From positions 1 to 64,000 of the forward strand of contig NZ_JACHZQ010000004.1 in assembly GCF_014193655.1 (NCBI RefSeq): DNA of 64,000 nucleotides, given 5' to 3'. Numbering within the stretch: the first letter of the stretch is position 1; each line of letters starts with the position of its first letter. The stretch is from Rhizobium sp. BK313 (GTDB taxonomy: Bacteria > Pseudomonadota > Alphaproteobacteria > Rhizobiales > Rhizobiaceae). This document shows positions 15,565 through 23,229 of the stretch, in pieces. The notes beneath the pieces are model-generated. The model searched no databases. It worked only from the letters and a program-made list of their open reading frames with translations, and had not been told where the DNA came from. Made by a program: the position numbers and the translations under genes.

Positions 15565-16320
15565 TTATTCCTCGAACACTTTGCCGCTGCGCGCTTCAAG
15601 CCGGTAGCGATGTCCGGGATAGACGAGGCGGGCGATCGAGACCACCTGACGCGCCGACCAGGTGCGCCGGCGAATCGTCAGGCACGGCTCGGTCTTCAGC
15701 ACGGTTAGGAGCTTGCATTCCCAGGGCTGCGGCATCGCCGCCTCGACGATGTGCTCGGAACCGCTGAGCGGGGCTGCGGCTGTCAGATAGACATTCGGCG
15801 TCAGCGTCGTGAAATCCTGCTCGAGGTATTCGGGAGCTGCTTCCGGATGGACGAAACGGTCCTCGATCTGTACAGGAACCCCGTTTTCGCTATGGACGAT
15901 CAGCGAATGGAAAACCGCCCCGCCGATTTCCAGCTCGAGCGCGTCGGCAACCTCGGGAGAGGCTGTTTCCCGGGCCAGAACGACAACGGAGGCCTCGTGA
16001 ACATGGCCGCGTTCGGCGATCTCGTCGGCGATGTTGCGCACTTCAAACAGCGCCGAATAACCCTTGCGCTCGGCGACGAAGGAGCCGACGCCCTGAATGC
16101 GCACGAGCTCGCCCTCGTTGGCGAGTTCTCGCAGCGCTCGGTTGGCGGTCATCTTGCTGACGCCAAGTTCCACGACTAGCTCGTTTTCCGAGGGAACACG
16201 ATGCTTCGGCGGCCATTCGCCGCTCTGGATCCGATCCAGGATCATCTGTTTGACGCCGGCGTAAAGTGGGCCGGAGTCGTTTTCAGCCAGCTCACGTTTC
16301 CGATCGGTAGCGCGTTTCAT
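15565..16320 (-). CDS. hutC: GntR-family regulator, HutC-like
   Basis: 251-residue repressor-type regulator. The N-terminal winged helix (about 15-85) shows LYAGVKQMILDRIQSGEWPP, VPSENELVVELGVSKMTANR and ELVRIQGVGSFVAE. The C-terminal UTRA effector domain includes FHSLIVHSENGVPVQIEDRF and the end RHRYRL-like segment YPGHRYRLEARSG. The best family fit is HutC, which responds to urocanate in classic hut systems. It is divergent from the ABC importer and lyase genes, which are the expected targets. If the lyase acts on a different substrate, the effector may also differ, for example a thio- or methyl-derivative. Confidence 0.88.
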   Translation of the reverse strand: MKRATDRKRELAENDSGPLYAGVKQMILDRIQSGEWPPKHRVPSENELVVELGVSKMTANRALRELANEGELVRIQGVGSFVAERKGYSALFEVRNIADEIAERGHVHEASVVVLARETASPEVADALELEIGGAVFHSLIVHSENGVPVQIEDRFVHPEAAPEYLEQDFTTLTPNVYLTAAAPLSGSEHIVEAAMPQPWECKLLTVLKTEPCLTIRRRTWSARQVVSIARLVYPGHRYRLEARSGKVFEE

Positions 16321-16391
16321 TGCCTAATCCTTATGCAGCCGCGAATTTCGCCTGTAAATCGACTTGGCACTTGCATATCACAAAATATCAC

Positions 16392-16405
16392 ATATGGTAC
16401 CCTAT
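16392..16405. promoter_or_regulatory. Candidate operator for the HutC-like regulator
   Basis: ATATGGTACCCTAT is a near-perfect dyad (12 of 14 bases) in the divergent region between the regulator (start at 16320) and the importer gene (start at 16515). GntR/HutC sites are typically short AT-flanked dyads of this kind. Confidence 0.35.
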
Positions 16406-16514
16406 ACAACTATCCGATCGATCTGACCAGCAAATGCCGGTCGGTGAACGGCAAGCCGGCGAAGACTGGCGTAAAACAGAGATTGACTATTTCGACCTCA
16501 AGAGGAGAACTTCG

Positions 16515-17360
16515 ATGAAGATTAGACATGCCCTTCTTTCCGGCGCCCTGGCGCTCTCCGTTCTTGCCGGCCCCGCTGCTCAGGCGAAAGACTGGAAGAC
16601 CGTTACCATCACGCTCGAAGGCGCGTATGCGCCATGGAACCTGACCAACTCCGACGGCACGCTCGGCGGCTTCGAACCGGAGCTGGCCAAGGTCCTGTGC
16701 GAGCGCGCCAAGGTCGAATGCAAGCTCGTGGCGTCCGATTGGGACGGCATGATCCCGGCTCTGAACGCAGGCAAGTTCGACGTGATCATGGATGCACTGT
16801 CGATCACCGACGAGCGTAAGCAGGTCATCGACTTTACCGTTCCCTACGCCGCAACGCCGGCAGCCTTTGCGACCGCAAAGGACAGCCCGCTGGCCAATGC
16901 CGCCGGCACTGGTTCGAGCATCAAGATGACGCCAGGTCAGACCGGCGTTAAGGAGATCGGCGCGCTGAAGGAAGCCTTCAAGGGCAAGACCATCGGTATC
17001 CAGGCTGGCACGGTCTACGCGAAGTTCATCTACGACAACTTCGGCGACGTCGCGACGATCCGCGAATACAAGACCGGTGCTGACCGTGACCTCGATCTGC
17101 AGAACGGCCGTATCGATCTCGGCTTCGACGATGCCGTCTATTTTGAGACCGCCTTCGAGTCTGCCAACGGCGCTCTCGGCTTCACCGGCCCGCAAATTGC
17201 CGGCCCGATCTGGGGCGCCGGCGAAGGCCTCGGCGTTCGCAAGGCCGATACGGACCTGCGTGACATGTTCAGCGCAGCAATCAAGTCGGCGCTCGCCGAC
17301 GGCACCGTGAAGAACCTCTCCATGAAATGGTTCAAGACGGACGTCTCGCCGCAGGAATAA
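16515..17360 (+). CDS. Polar amino acid ABC importer, periplasmic binding protein
   Basis: 281-residue precursor of the HisJ/ArgT family (SBP family 3). It has a clean signal peptide MKIRHALLSGALALSVLAGP, cleaved after PAAQA. The mature protein has APWNLTNSDGTLGGFEPELA, DWDGMIPALNAGKFDVIMD and TIGIQAGTVYAKFI, the usual ligand-site stretches for cationic or polar amino acids. The start ATG at 16515 follows AGAGGAG. It is the first gene of the unit with two permeases, an ATPase, the lyase homologue and the oxidase. Given the neighbours the ligand is probably histidine-like. A GC-rich stem-loop follows at once. Confidence 0.93.
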   Translation: MKIRHALLSGALALSVLAGPAAQAKDWKTVTITLEGAYAPWNLTNSDGTLGGFEPELAKVLCERAKVECKLVASDWDGMIPALNAGKFDVIMDALSITDERKQVIDFTVPYAATPAAFATAKDSPLANAAGTGSSIKMTPGQTGVKEIGALKEAFKGKTIGIQAGTVYAKFIYDNFGDVATIREYKTGADRDLDLQNGRIDLGFDDAVYFETAFESANGALGFTGPQIAGPIWGAGEGLGVRKADTDLRDMFSAAIKSALADGTVKNLSMKWFKTDVSPQE

Positions 17361-17366
17361 GCCTTG

Positions 17367-17397
17367 GCCGGCGCTTCCGGATAGCGGAAGCGCCGGC
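17367..17397 (+). terminator. GC-rich stem-loop between binding protein and permease
   Basis: Perfect 13-bp stem (17367-17379 with 17385-17397), 5-base loop, followed by TTTC. It lies inside the operon, so it is better read as a partial terminator or mRNA stabiliser that favours the binding protein than as an operon end. Confidence 0.75.
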
Positions 17398-17477
17398 TTT
17401 CGGCTTCAATGCCGCTTGCCGCATGGTATGTTTGAACAATCAAGAAGACTGACCGCTCGGTACGGGGAACGAACGAG

Positions 17478-18200
17478 ATGGCGACATTGCAATTGATCGG
17501 TTTCGGCTCGACCGGCTGGGGCGCCCTGCTTCTGCTGGGGGCGCTGATGACGCTAAGTGTCACTGCTGTCGCGCTGGCGACCGGCGCCGTCTTGGGCGCG
17601 ATCGTCGCGGCGGCAAAGCTTTCCGGCAATCTGATCCTGAAGACGCTTGGAAACGTCTATACGACTGTTTTCCGCGGCGTGCCGGAGCTGCTCATCATCT
17701 ATCTCATCTATTTCGGCGGATCGAGCGCGATCACCAGCATCGGCAAGTCCCTTGGCTATGAAGGCTTTCTGGGGATGCCATCCTTCGCGGCCGGTGCGCT
17801 TGCGGTCGGCATCATCTCCGGCGCTTATCAGGCCGAAGTGTTCCGGGGCGCCTATCTTGCGATCTCCAAGGGCGAGCTTGAAGCTGCCTCGGCGATTGGA
17901 ATGCATGGGGCCTTGAGATTTCGGCGCATTATCATGCCACAGGTGCTGCGCTTCGCCCTTCCAGGCATGGGCAATGTCTGGCAGTTGAGCCTCAAGGATT
18001 CCGCGCTGATTTCGGTCACCGGCCTTGCCGAGTTGATGCGCACCAGCCAGGTCGCTGCCGGTTCGACCCGGCAATACTTCCTCTTCTTCATTGTCGGTGG
18101 CGCGCTCTATCTCATCCTGACGAGCCTGTCGGATCGTGTCTTCAACACGGCCGAGCGGCGTGCCAATCGCAGCATGCCCTCCGCAATGGGCCAGGCCTGA
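17478..18200 (+). CDS. ABC importer permease (HisQ/HisM family)
   Basis: 240-residue inner-membrane permease with about five membrane spans. The EAA coupling loop to the ATPase is GELEAASAIGMHGALRFRRI at about 132-151. N-terminal spans include LLLLGALMTLSVTAVALATG, and the family stretch VFRGVPELLIIYLIYFGGSS is typical for polar amino acid permeases. It is followed 9 bases later by the second permease. Together these form the channel of the importer whose binding protein is encoded at 16515. Confidence 0.93.
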   Translation: MATLQLIGFGSTGWGALLLLGALMTLSVTAVALATGAVLGAIVAAAKLSGNLILKTLGNVYTTVFRGVPELLIIYLIYFGGSSAITSIGKSLGYEGFLGMPSFAAGALAVGIISGAYQAEVFRGAYLAISKGELEAASAIGMHGALRFRRIIMPQVLRFALPGMGNVWQLSLKDSALISVTGLAELMRTSQVAAGSTRQYFLFFIVGGALYLILTSLSDRVFNTAERRANRSMPSAMGQA

Positions 18201-18209
18201 GGATCGATC

Positions 18210-18914
18210 ATGGATTTCGCTTTTCTCGGACAGACCATGCTCACGCTGCTCGAAGCTCTGCCGACGACGCTGGCGCTGTTTTTCCTGTCGATTGCTATCG
18301 GCGGCCTTCTTGCAATCCTGATCGTCTGGATGCGGGTAGGCGGCAATCCGATCCTCACCGCCATCGCCAAGGGCTACATCTTCGTCTTCCGCGGCTCGCC
18401 GCTGCTGATCCAGATGTTCCTCATCTTCTACGGGCTCGCCCAATTCGGCTTCATCCGCTATGGGCCTCTTTGGCCGCTGCTGCGCGAGCCCTTCGTCTGC
18501 GCCGTGCTGTCACTGGCGCTTTGCACCGCCGGTTATACTGCGGAGATCTTCCGTGGCGGTATTCGCGCTGTCTCCCCGCGCGAAATCGAGGCGGCGCGTT
18601 CGATTGGCATGTCCGGTTTCCTGCTTGTGCGGCGCGTGCTCGCGCCGATCGCCTTCCGCCACGCACTGCCTGCCTATTCGACCGAAATCGTGCTGATGAT
18701 GAAGTCGACGGCGCTCGCAAGTCTCGTCACCGTTTGGGAGGTGACCGGCGTCGCTCAGCGACTGATCTCGCATAGCTACCGCACGATGGAAGTCTTCCTC
18801 TGCGCCGCAGCCATCTATCTCATCTTGAATTTCATCATCCTGCAGGCGCTTGGCCTGCTGGAATATCATCTGTCCCGCCATCGTCGTGCCGTTCCGGCGG
18901 CGCTGAAGGCGTGA
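18210..18914 (+). CDS. ABC importer permease (HisM/HisQ family), second subunit
   Basis: 234-residue membrane permease, partner of the preceding gene. It carries FVFRGSPLLIQMFLIFYGLA, the same motif as in its partner, and the EAA loop SPREIEAARSIGMSGFLLVR at about 123-142. The end is EYHLSRHRRAVPAALKA. The gene runs 9 bases after the first permease and 32 bases before the ATPase. Confidence 0.93.
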   Translation: MDFAFLGQTMLTLLEALPTTLALFFLSIAIGGLLAILIVWMRVGGNPILTAIAKGYIFVFRGSPLLIQMFLIFYGLAQFGFIRYGPLWPLLREPFVCAVLSLALCTAGYTAEIFRGGIRAVSPREIEAARSIGMSGFLLVRRVLAPIAFRHALPAYSTEIVLMMKSTALASLVTVWEVTGVAQRLISHSYRTMEVFLCAAAIYLILNFIILQALGLLEYHLSRHRRAVPAALKA

Positions 18915-18946
18915 GGCAACAGGCCTAGATCTGGATAGGAGCGATC

Positions 18947-19723
18947 ATGCCCGGCGTCACCCGACTTTCGGTCCGCAATATCCGCAAGAGCTTCGGCACG
19001 CACGAGGTTCTGCGCGGCATTTCCCTGGAGGCACAGGACGGCGACGTCATTTCGTTGCTTGGCGCCTCTGGTTCGGGCAAATCCACCTTTCTGCGGTGTA
19101 TCAATCTGTTGGAGATCGCCAGTGACGGCGAGATCTGGGTCGATGGCGAGCAGATCCGCATGGTGCATAAGGGCGGCAAAACCAAGCCGGCGAGCCAGAA
19201 ACAGGTGGATCATATCCGCTCCGAACTCGGCATGGTGTTCCAGTCCTTCAATCTCTGGTCTCACATGACGATCCTGCAGAACGTCATCGAGGGGCCGGTG
19301 CATGTGCTGAAACGGCCGCGGGCTGAATGCATCGCCGAAGCCGAGGCATTGCTCGAAAAGGTCGGCATCGCCGACAAGCGTCATGCCTATCCGGCACTCC
19401 TGTCCGGTGGCCAGCAGCAGCGCGCGGCGATCGCCCGCTCGCTTGCCATGAAGCCGAAAGTGATGCTTTTCGACGAGCCGACCTCAGCACTCGATCCCGA
19501 GCTCGTCGGCGAGGTGCTGCGCGTCATGCGTTCGCTGGCCGAAGAGGGCATGACCATGTTGGTCGTCACCCATGAAATGAGCTTTGCCCGCAACGTCTCC
19601 AACCGCGTCGTTTTCATGCGCGAGGGCCTGATCGAGAGCAGCGGCGCTCCGCAGGACATGTTCGGCAGCGGCGCCTCGCCGGCCTTCCGCCAGTTCATCG
19701 GCCATTTCGGAACTCCGACATGA
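18947..19723 (+). CDS. ABC importer ATP-binding protein (HisP/GlnQ family)
   Basis: 258-residue ATPase of the polar amino acid importer. Walker A is GASGSGKS near residue 43, the signature is LSGGQQQRAAIARSLA near 150, and Walker B is VMLFDEPTSALDPE with the switch His in VVTHEMSFARNV. All catalytic elements are intact. The stop overlaps the start of the lyase homologue (ATGA), so import and the first catabolic step are translationally coupled. Confidence 0.95.
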   Translation: MPGVTRLSVRNIRKSFGTHEVLRGISLEAQDGDVISLLGASGSGKSTFLRCINLLEIASDGEIWVDGEQIRMVHKGGKTKPASQKQVDHIRSELGMVFQSFNLWSHMTILQNVIEGPVHVLKRPRAECIAEAEALLEKVGIADKRHAYPALLSGGQQQRAAIARSLAMKPKVMLFDEPTSALDPELVGEVLRVMRSLAEEGMTMLVVTHEMSFARNVSNRVVFMREGLIESSGAPQDMFGSGASPAFRQFIGHFGTPT

Positions 19724-21216
19724 CTGTCACACTTCGAACGGTGCTGAACTGGCGCGATGTCGCCAGCGTGGCGGACGGCGCGCCTCTGTCGCTTGCGCCG
19801 GCAGTTCGGGAACGTATCGCCTATGCGAGCCGGATCGTGGAACGTATCGTCGAGACCGGCGTGCGTGCCTACGGCGTCAATACCGGCGTCGGCGCCCTGT
19901 CGGATACAGTGGTCGATCGTGATTCCCAGAGCCGCTTGTCGCGCAATATCATCCTCAGCCACGCTTGCGGGGTCGGAGAGCTGTTGGCGCCACGTGAGGT
20001 GCGCGCCATTATCGCGGCTGAGATCGCCAATTTTGCCCATGGCCATTCCGGCGTGCGGCTGGAGATCGTCAGTCATCTCGCGGCCTTTCTCGAAAAGGAC
20101 TGCATCCCCGACGTGCCTTCGAAAGGTTCGGCAGGCTATCTGACGCACAATGCGCATACGGCGCTGGTGCTGATCGGGGAGGGCAGTGCCAGGGTTGCCG
20201 GACGGGCGATGAGCGGACGTGAGGCACTCGCCGCGATCGGTCTCGAACCGCTGGTGCTTGGCGCCAAGGAAGGGCTGAGCCTCGTCAACGGCACGGCCTG
20301 CGCGACCGGTCTTTCCAGCCTGGCGCTGGCTCGCGGCGAGCGCTTGCTCGCCTGGGCCGATGCCGTCGCGGCGCTGACGCTGGAGGCGGCCGGTTGCCAG
20401 ATAGCGGCATTCGATGAAGCCGTGCTGGCGCTTCGTCCCTCCAAGGGCATTGCCGCGGTTGGCGCATCGCTGCGCGCCCGGCTGCAGGGAAGCGGCCTCG
20501 TTGCTGCGGCATTGGGCCGGCGCACGCAGGATGCTCTCAGCCTGCGTGCCATTCCGCATGCCCATGGTGCGGCCCGCGACGTCTTCGACAATTCCGCTGA
20601 CATAGTCGACCAGGAGCTTGCCTCCGTCACCGATAATCCGGCCGTTTCCGGCACGCCGGAGAACCCGGTGGTCTCGTCGGAAGCCCATGCGGTTGCTCCG
20701 GCGCTCGGCCAAGCGGCCGACAGCCTTGCGATCGCGCTCGCCCAGATCGCGGCGATGAGCGAGCGGCGCACGGACCGGCTGGTCAATCCGCTTGTGAGCG
20801 GCCTGCCGCCTTTCCTCGCGAGCGATGCGGGCAGCAATTCCGGTTTCATGATCGCGCAGTATACCGCTGCAGCGCTTGCCAACGAGAACCGCCGGCTGGC
20901 GGCACCCGCCAGCACCGATGGCGGACTGACCTCCGGCTTGCAGGAGGATTTCCTGGCGCATCCGACGGCGGCAGCAAACAAGCTTCTCGCGGTGATCGAC
21001 AATGCCGAATATATCCTGGCGATCGAATTGATGGCGGCGACGCAGGCGCATGATTTTCTCAGCACAGCCGGAGCCCGTGCCGAGGGCACCGATGCCATCT
21101 ACAAGATGGCGCGCGAGCGCATCCCGCACTATGCCGACGACCGGCCCTTGAGCGGCGACATGGAAACCTTGCGCACATTGATGCGTGAGACGTTGCCCCC
21201 TGATTTTGTGGCCTAG
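19720..21216 (+). CDS. Histidine ammonia-lyase homologue lacking the MIO triad
   Basis: 498-residue member of the HAL/PAL family by most of its length: AYGVNTGVGAL (Tyr51), HACGVGELL (His81), LVNGTACATGL (Asn190), SLR (Arg276), SDNP-like VTDNPAVSG, PPFLASDAGSNSGFMIAQ and LQED (Glu409). The cofactor site is different. Where true HAL has GSVG-ASG-DLAPLAH, this protein has VPSKGSAGYLTHNAH at 132-146. The Ala-Ser-Gly that cyclises to MIO is therefore missing (three residues shorter, or replaced by Ser-Ala-Gly). The catalytic Tyr280 of HAL is Leu273 here. Ordinary deamination of histidine is therefore doubtful. A MIO-independent lyase such as an ergothionase (trimethylamine lyase) is a candidate. 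Confidence 0.82.
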   Translation: MTVTLRTVLNWRDVASVADGAPLSLAPAVRERIAYASRIVERIVETGVRAYGVNTGVGALSDTVVDRDSQSRLSRNIILSHACGVGELLAPREVRAIIAAEIANFAHGHSGVRLEIVSHLAAFLEKDCIPDVPSKGSAGYLTHNAHTALVLIGEGSARVAGRAMSGREALAAIGLEPLVLGAKEGLSLVNGTACATGLSSLALARGERLLAWADAVAALTLEAAGCQIAAFDEAVLALRPSKGIAAVGASLRARLQGSGLVAAALGRRTQDALSLRAIPHAHGAARDVFDNSADIVDQELASVTDNPAVSGTPENPVVSSEAHAVAPALGQAADSLAIALAQIAAMSERRTDRLVNPLVSGLPPFLASDAGSNSGFMIAQYTAAALANENRRLAAPASTDGGLTSGLQEDFLAHPTAAANKLLAVIDNAEYILAIELMAATQAHDFLSTAGARAEGTDAIYKMARERIPHYADDRPLSGDMETLRTLMRETLPPDFVA

Positions 21217-21225
21217 GAGTACCTT

Positions 21226-22395
21226 ATGACCGCTCAATTCGACGTTGCCGTCATCGGCCTCGGCGCCATGGGGAGCGCGGCAATTTCCTTTCTCTCGGCG
21301 CGCGGCGTCAAGGCGATCGGCATCGACGCCCATTTTCCCGGTCATGCCTTGAGTTCATCGCATGGCGATAGCCGGCTGATCCGCCTCGGCTATTTCGAAG
21401 ACCCTTCCTACGTACCGTTGTTGCAGCGTGCCTATGAGAACTGGCGGGCGCTGAAGGCGCGGCTGCGCGCCGATGTCCTGACGATCACCGGTGTCCTGCA
21501 GATCGGCAAACCGGACAGCAAGATCGTCAGCGGCACACGGGCCTCGTGCGAACTGCATCATTTGCCTTACGAGGAACTGGATCGGAAGGCGATGGCGACG
21601 CGTTTTCCGGCCTTCGCTTTGGATGAAGACGAGATTGCCCTGCTTGATCCGCAGGGTGGCTATCTCCGCCCGGAAACGGCCGTCATGGGCTATCTGAAGC
21701 TCGCAGCGAAGGATGGCGCGGTCCTGCATTTCGGCGAGAAGGTGACGGCAATCGAGCCCGATGATGCCGGTGTGACGATTTCGTCTGATGTCGGTTGCTA
21801 TCGCGCCAGGAAGGTGATTGTCGCGACCGGTTCCTGGATCGCGGAGCTGGTACCGCAGTTGCGCGAGCATGCCAATCCGATCCGCCAGGTCGTCGCCTGG
21901 TATCAACCGCGCGACGGCTTTGCGACGCAACCGCAGCGCATGCCCGCCTTCCTCCGCGACGAGGGCGAGGACGGCTCCTATTTCGGTTTTCCGGCGATTG
22001 GCCTGGACGGCGTCAAGGTCGGCCGCCACGCGCATTTCATGGAACCGATCGATCCTAATCAGGCGAACCCGCCCGTCAATGACAGGGACACGGCGCTTTT
22101 GGACAGCTTCATTGCCAAGCGCCTTCCAGCCGCCGCAGGCATTCGCGTCAATGCCGTTACCTGCCGCTACACGATGTTGCCGAGCGAAGATTTTCTGATC
22201 GATCTGATGCCGGGTGAGCCGCGGGTCGTTGTTGCCTCGCCGTGTTCCGGCCATGGCTTCAAGTTTACGAGCGTCGTCGGAGAAATTCTTGCCGATCTCG
22301 CTGTGGAAGGTGGCACGCAGCTGCCGATTTCGGCTTTCTCCTTCAAGGCGATGGAGAATTTCGTTGCGTCGCGAAAGACGCAGGAGCGCGGCTAG
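21226..22395 (+). CDS. solA: FAD-dependent N-methyl amino acid oxidase (SolA/sarcosine oxidase family)
   Basis: 389-residue flavoenzyme of the monomeric sarcosine oxidase/N-methyltryptophan oxidase family. These enzymes remove a methyl from a secondary amine, giving formaldehyde and H2O2. The FAD-binding motif is VAVIGLGAMGSAAISFL at about 7-23, followed by SSSHGDSRLIRLGYF, a family hallmark. Cys340 in ASPCSGHGFKF is the expected site of covalent FAD attachment. It starts 10 bases after the lyase homologue and is the last gene of the unit. Its presence suggests that the imported compound, or a product of it, is N-methylated. Confidence 0.87.
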   Translation: MTAQFDVAVIGLGAMGSAAISFLSARGVKAIGIDAHFPGHALSSSHGDSRLIRLGYFEDPSYVPLLQRAYENWRALKARLRADVLTITGVLQIGKPDSKIVSGTRASCELHHLPYEELDRKAMATRFPAFALDEDEIALLDPQGGYLRPETAVMGYLKLAAKDGAVLHFGEKVTAIEPDDAGVTISSDVGCYRARKVIVATGSWIAELVPQLREHANPIRQVVAWYQPRDGFATQPQRMPAFLRDEGEDGSYFGFPAIGLDGVKVGRHAHFMEPIDPNQANPPVNDRDTALLDSFIAKRLPAAAGIRVNAVTCRYTMLPSEDFLIDLMPGEPRVVVASPCSGHGFKFTSVVGEILADLAVEGGTQLPISAFSFKAMENFVASRKTQERG

Positions 22396-22421
22396 CAATT
22401 GCAGGCCAGATCGCGGCGCGG

Positions 22422-23195
22422 TTATTGCGACGGTTTATCCGTCTTGGGCGGCAGGAGATTGGCGAATTCCATCGGGAAGGGAAAAAGGATCGTCGACGTC
22501 TTTTCGCCGGCGATGACGTTCAGCGTGCTCAGGTAGCGAAGCTGCATTGCCTCCGGTTGTCTCGCCAGGATTTCGGCTGCCTCTAGCAGCTTCGCCGCCG
22601 CTTGCTGCTCGCCTTCGGCATTGATGATCTTGGCACGCCGCTCGCGTTCTGCCTCAGCCTGACGGGCAATCGCGCGGATCATGGATTCGTTGATGTCGAC
22701 ATGCTTGATCTCGACATTTGCGACCTTGATGCCCCAGGCATCGGTCTGGGCATCGAGGATTTCCTGAATGTCGCTGTTGAGCTTGTCGCGCTCCGCCAGC
22801 ATCTCGTCGAGGTCGTGTTTGCCGAGTACCGAGCGCAGCGTCGTCTGAGCGAGCTGGCTCGTCGCCATCATGAAATCCTCGACCTGGATCGTCGACCTTT
22901 CGGGATCAATGACCCTGAAATAGATCACCGCGCTAACGCGGACCGAGACGTTGTCATGCGAAATGACATCCTGACCTGGCACATCGAGCACCCGCGTGCG
23001 CAGGTCGACCCGCATCATCTGCTGCACGTAGGGGATGAGCAGAAACAAGCCGGGTCCCTTGACGCCGGTGAAACGGCCAAGCGTAAAAACCACACCTCGC
23101 TCGTATTCCCGCAGGATCTTGATCGCGGACGCGAAGACGAGCAGCAAAATAAGAACGACCACAAGATAGAAGGCGAGGTCTGCAAACATGCCCAT
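22422..23195 (-). CDS. Slipin / SPFH band-7 protein
   Basis: 257-residue stomatin-like protein with one N-terminal membrane segment (LAFYLVVVLILLLVFASAIK). The SPFH domain contains YERGVVFTLGRFTGVKGPGL and VDLRTRVLDVPGQDVISHDN. A helical stretch (ARQAEAERERRAKIINAEGE) typical of oligomerising slipins follows. It is encoded 34 bases downstream of nfeD on the same strand. NfeD and slipin proteins form a conserved pair that organises membrane microdomains and handles membrane protein quality control. Confidence 0.93.
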   Translation of the reverse strand: MGMFADLAFYLVVVLILLLVFASAIKILREYERGVVFTLGRFTGVKGPGLFLLIPYVQQMMRVDLRTRVLDVPGQDVISHDNVSVRVSAVIYFRVIDPERSTIQVEDFMMATSQLAQTTLRSVLGKHDLDEMLAERDKLNSDIQEILDAQTDAWGIKVANVEIKHVDINESMIRAIARQAEAERERRAKIINAEGEQQAAAKLLEAAEILARQPEAMQLRYLSTLNVIAGEKTSTILFPFPMEFANLLPPKTDKPSQ

Positions 23196-23229
23196 GACTT
23201 TTCCTCCTGCTTTCCAAAGCCCCCAGTCT

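Noticed and set aside
15328..15708. 126-residue plus-strand frame between the hydroxylase and the HutC-like gene
   Set aside because: Its second half overlaps the HutC-like coding region antisense and its first half has no coding character. 15322-15564 is taken as intergenic.
19387..21345. 652-residue minus-strand frame opposite the lyase homologue
   Set aside because: A long antisense shadow in GC-rich DNA. The plus strand has a complete HAL-family protein.
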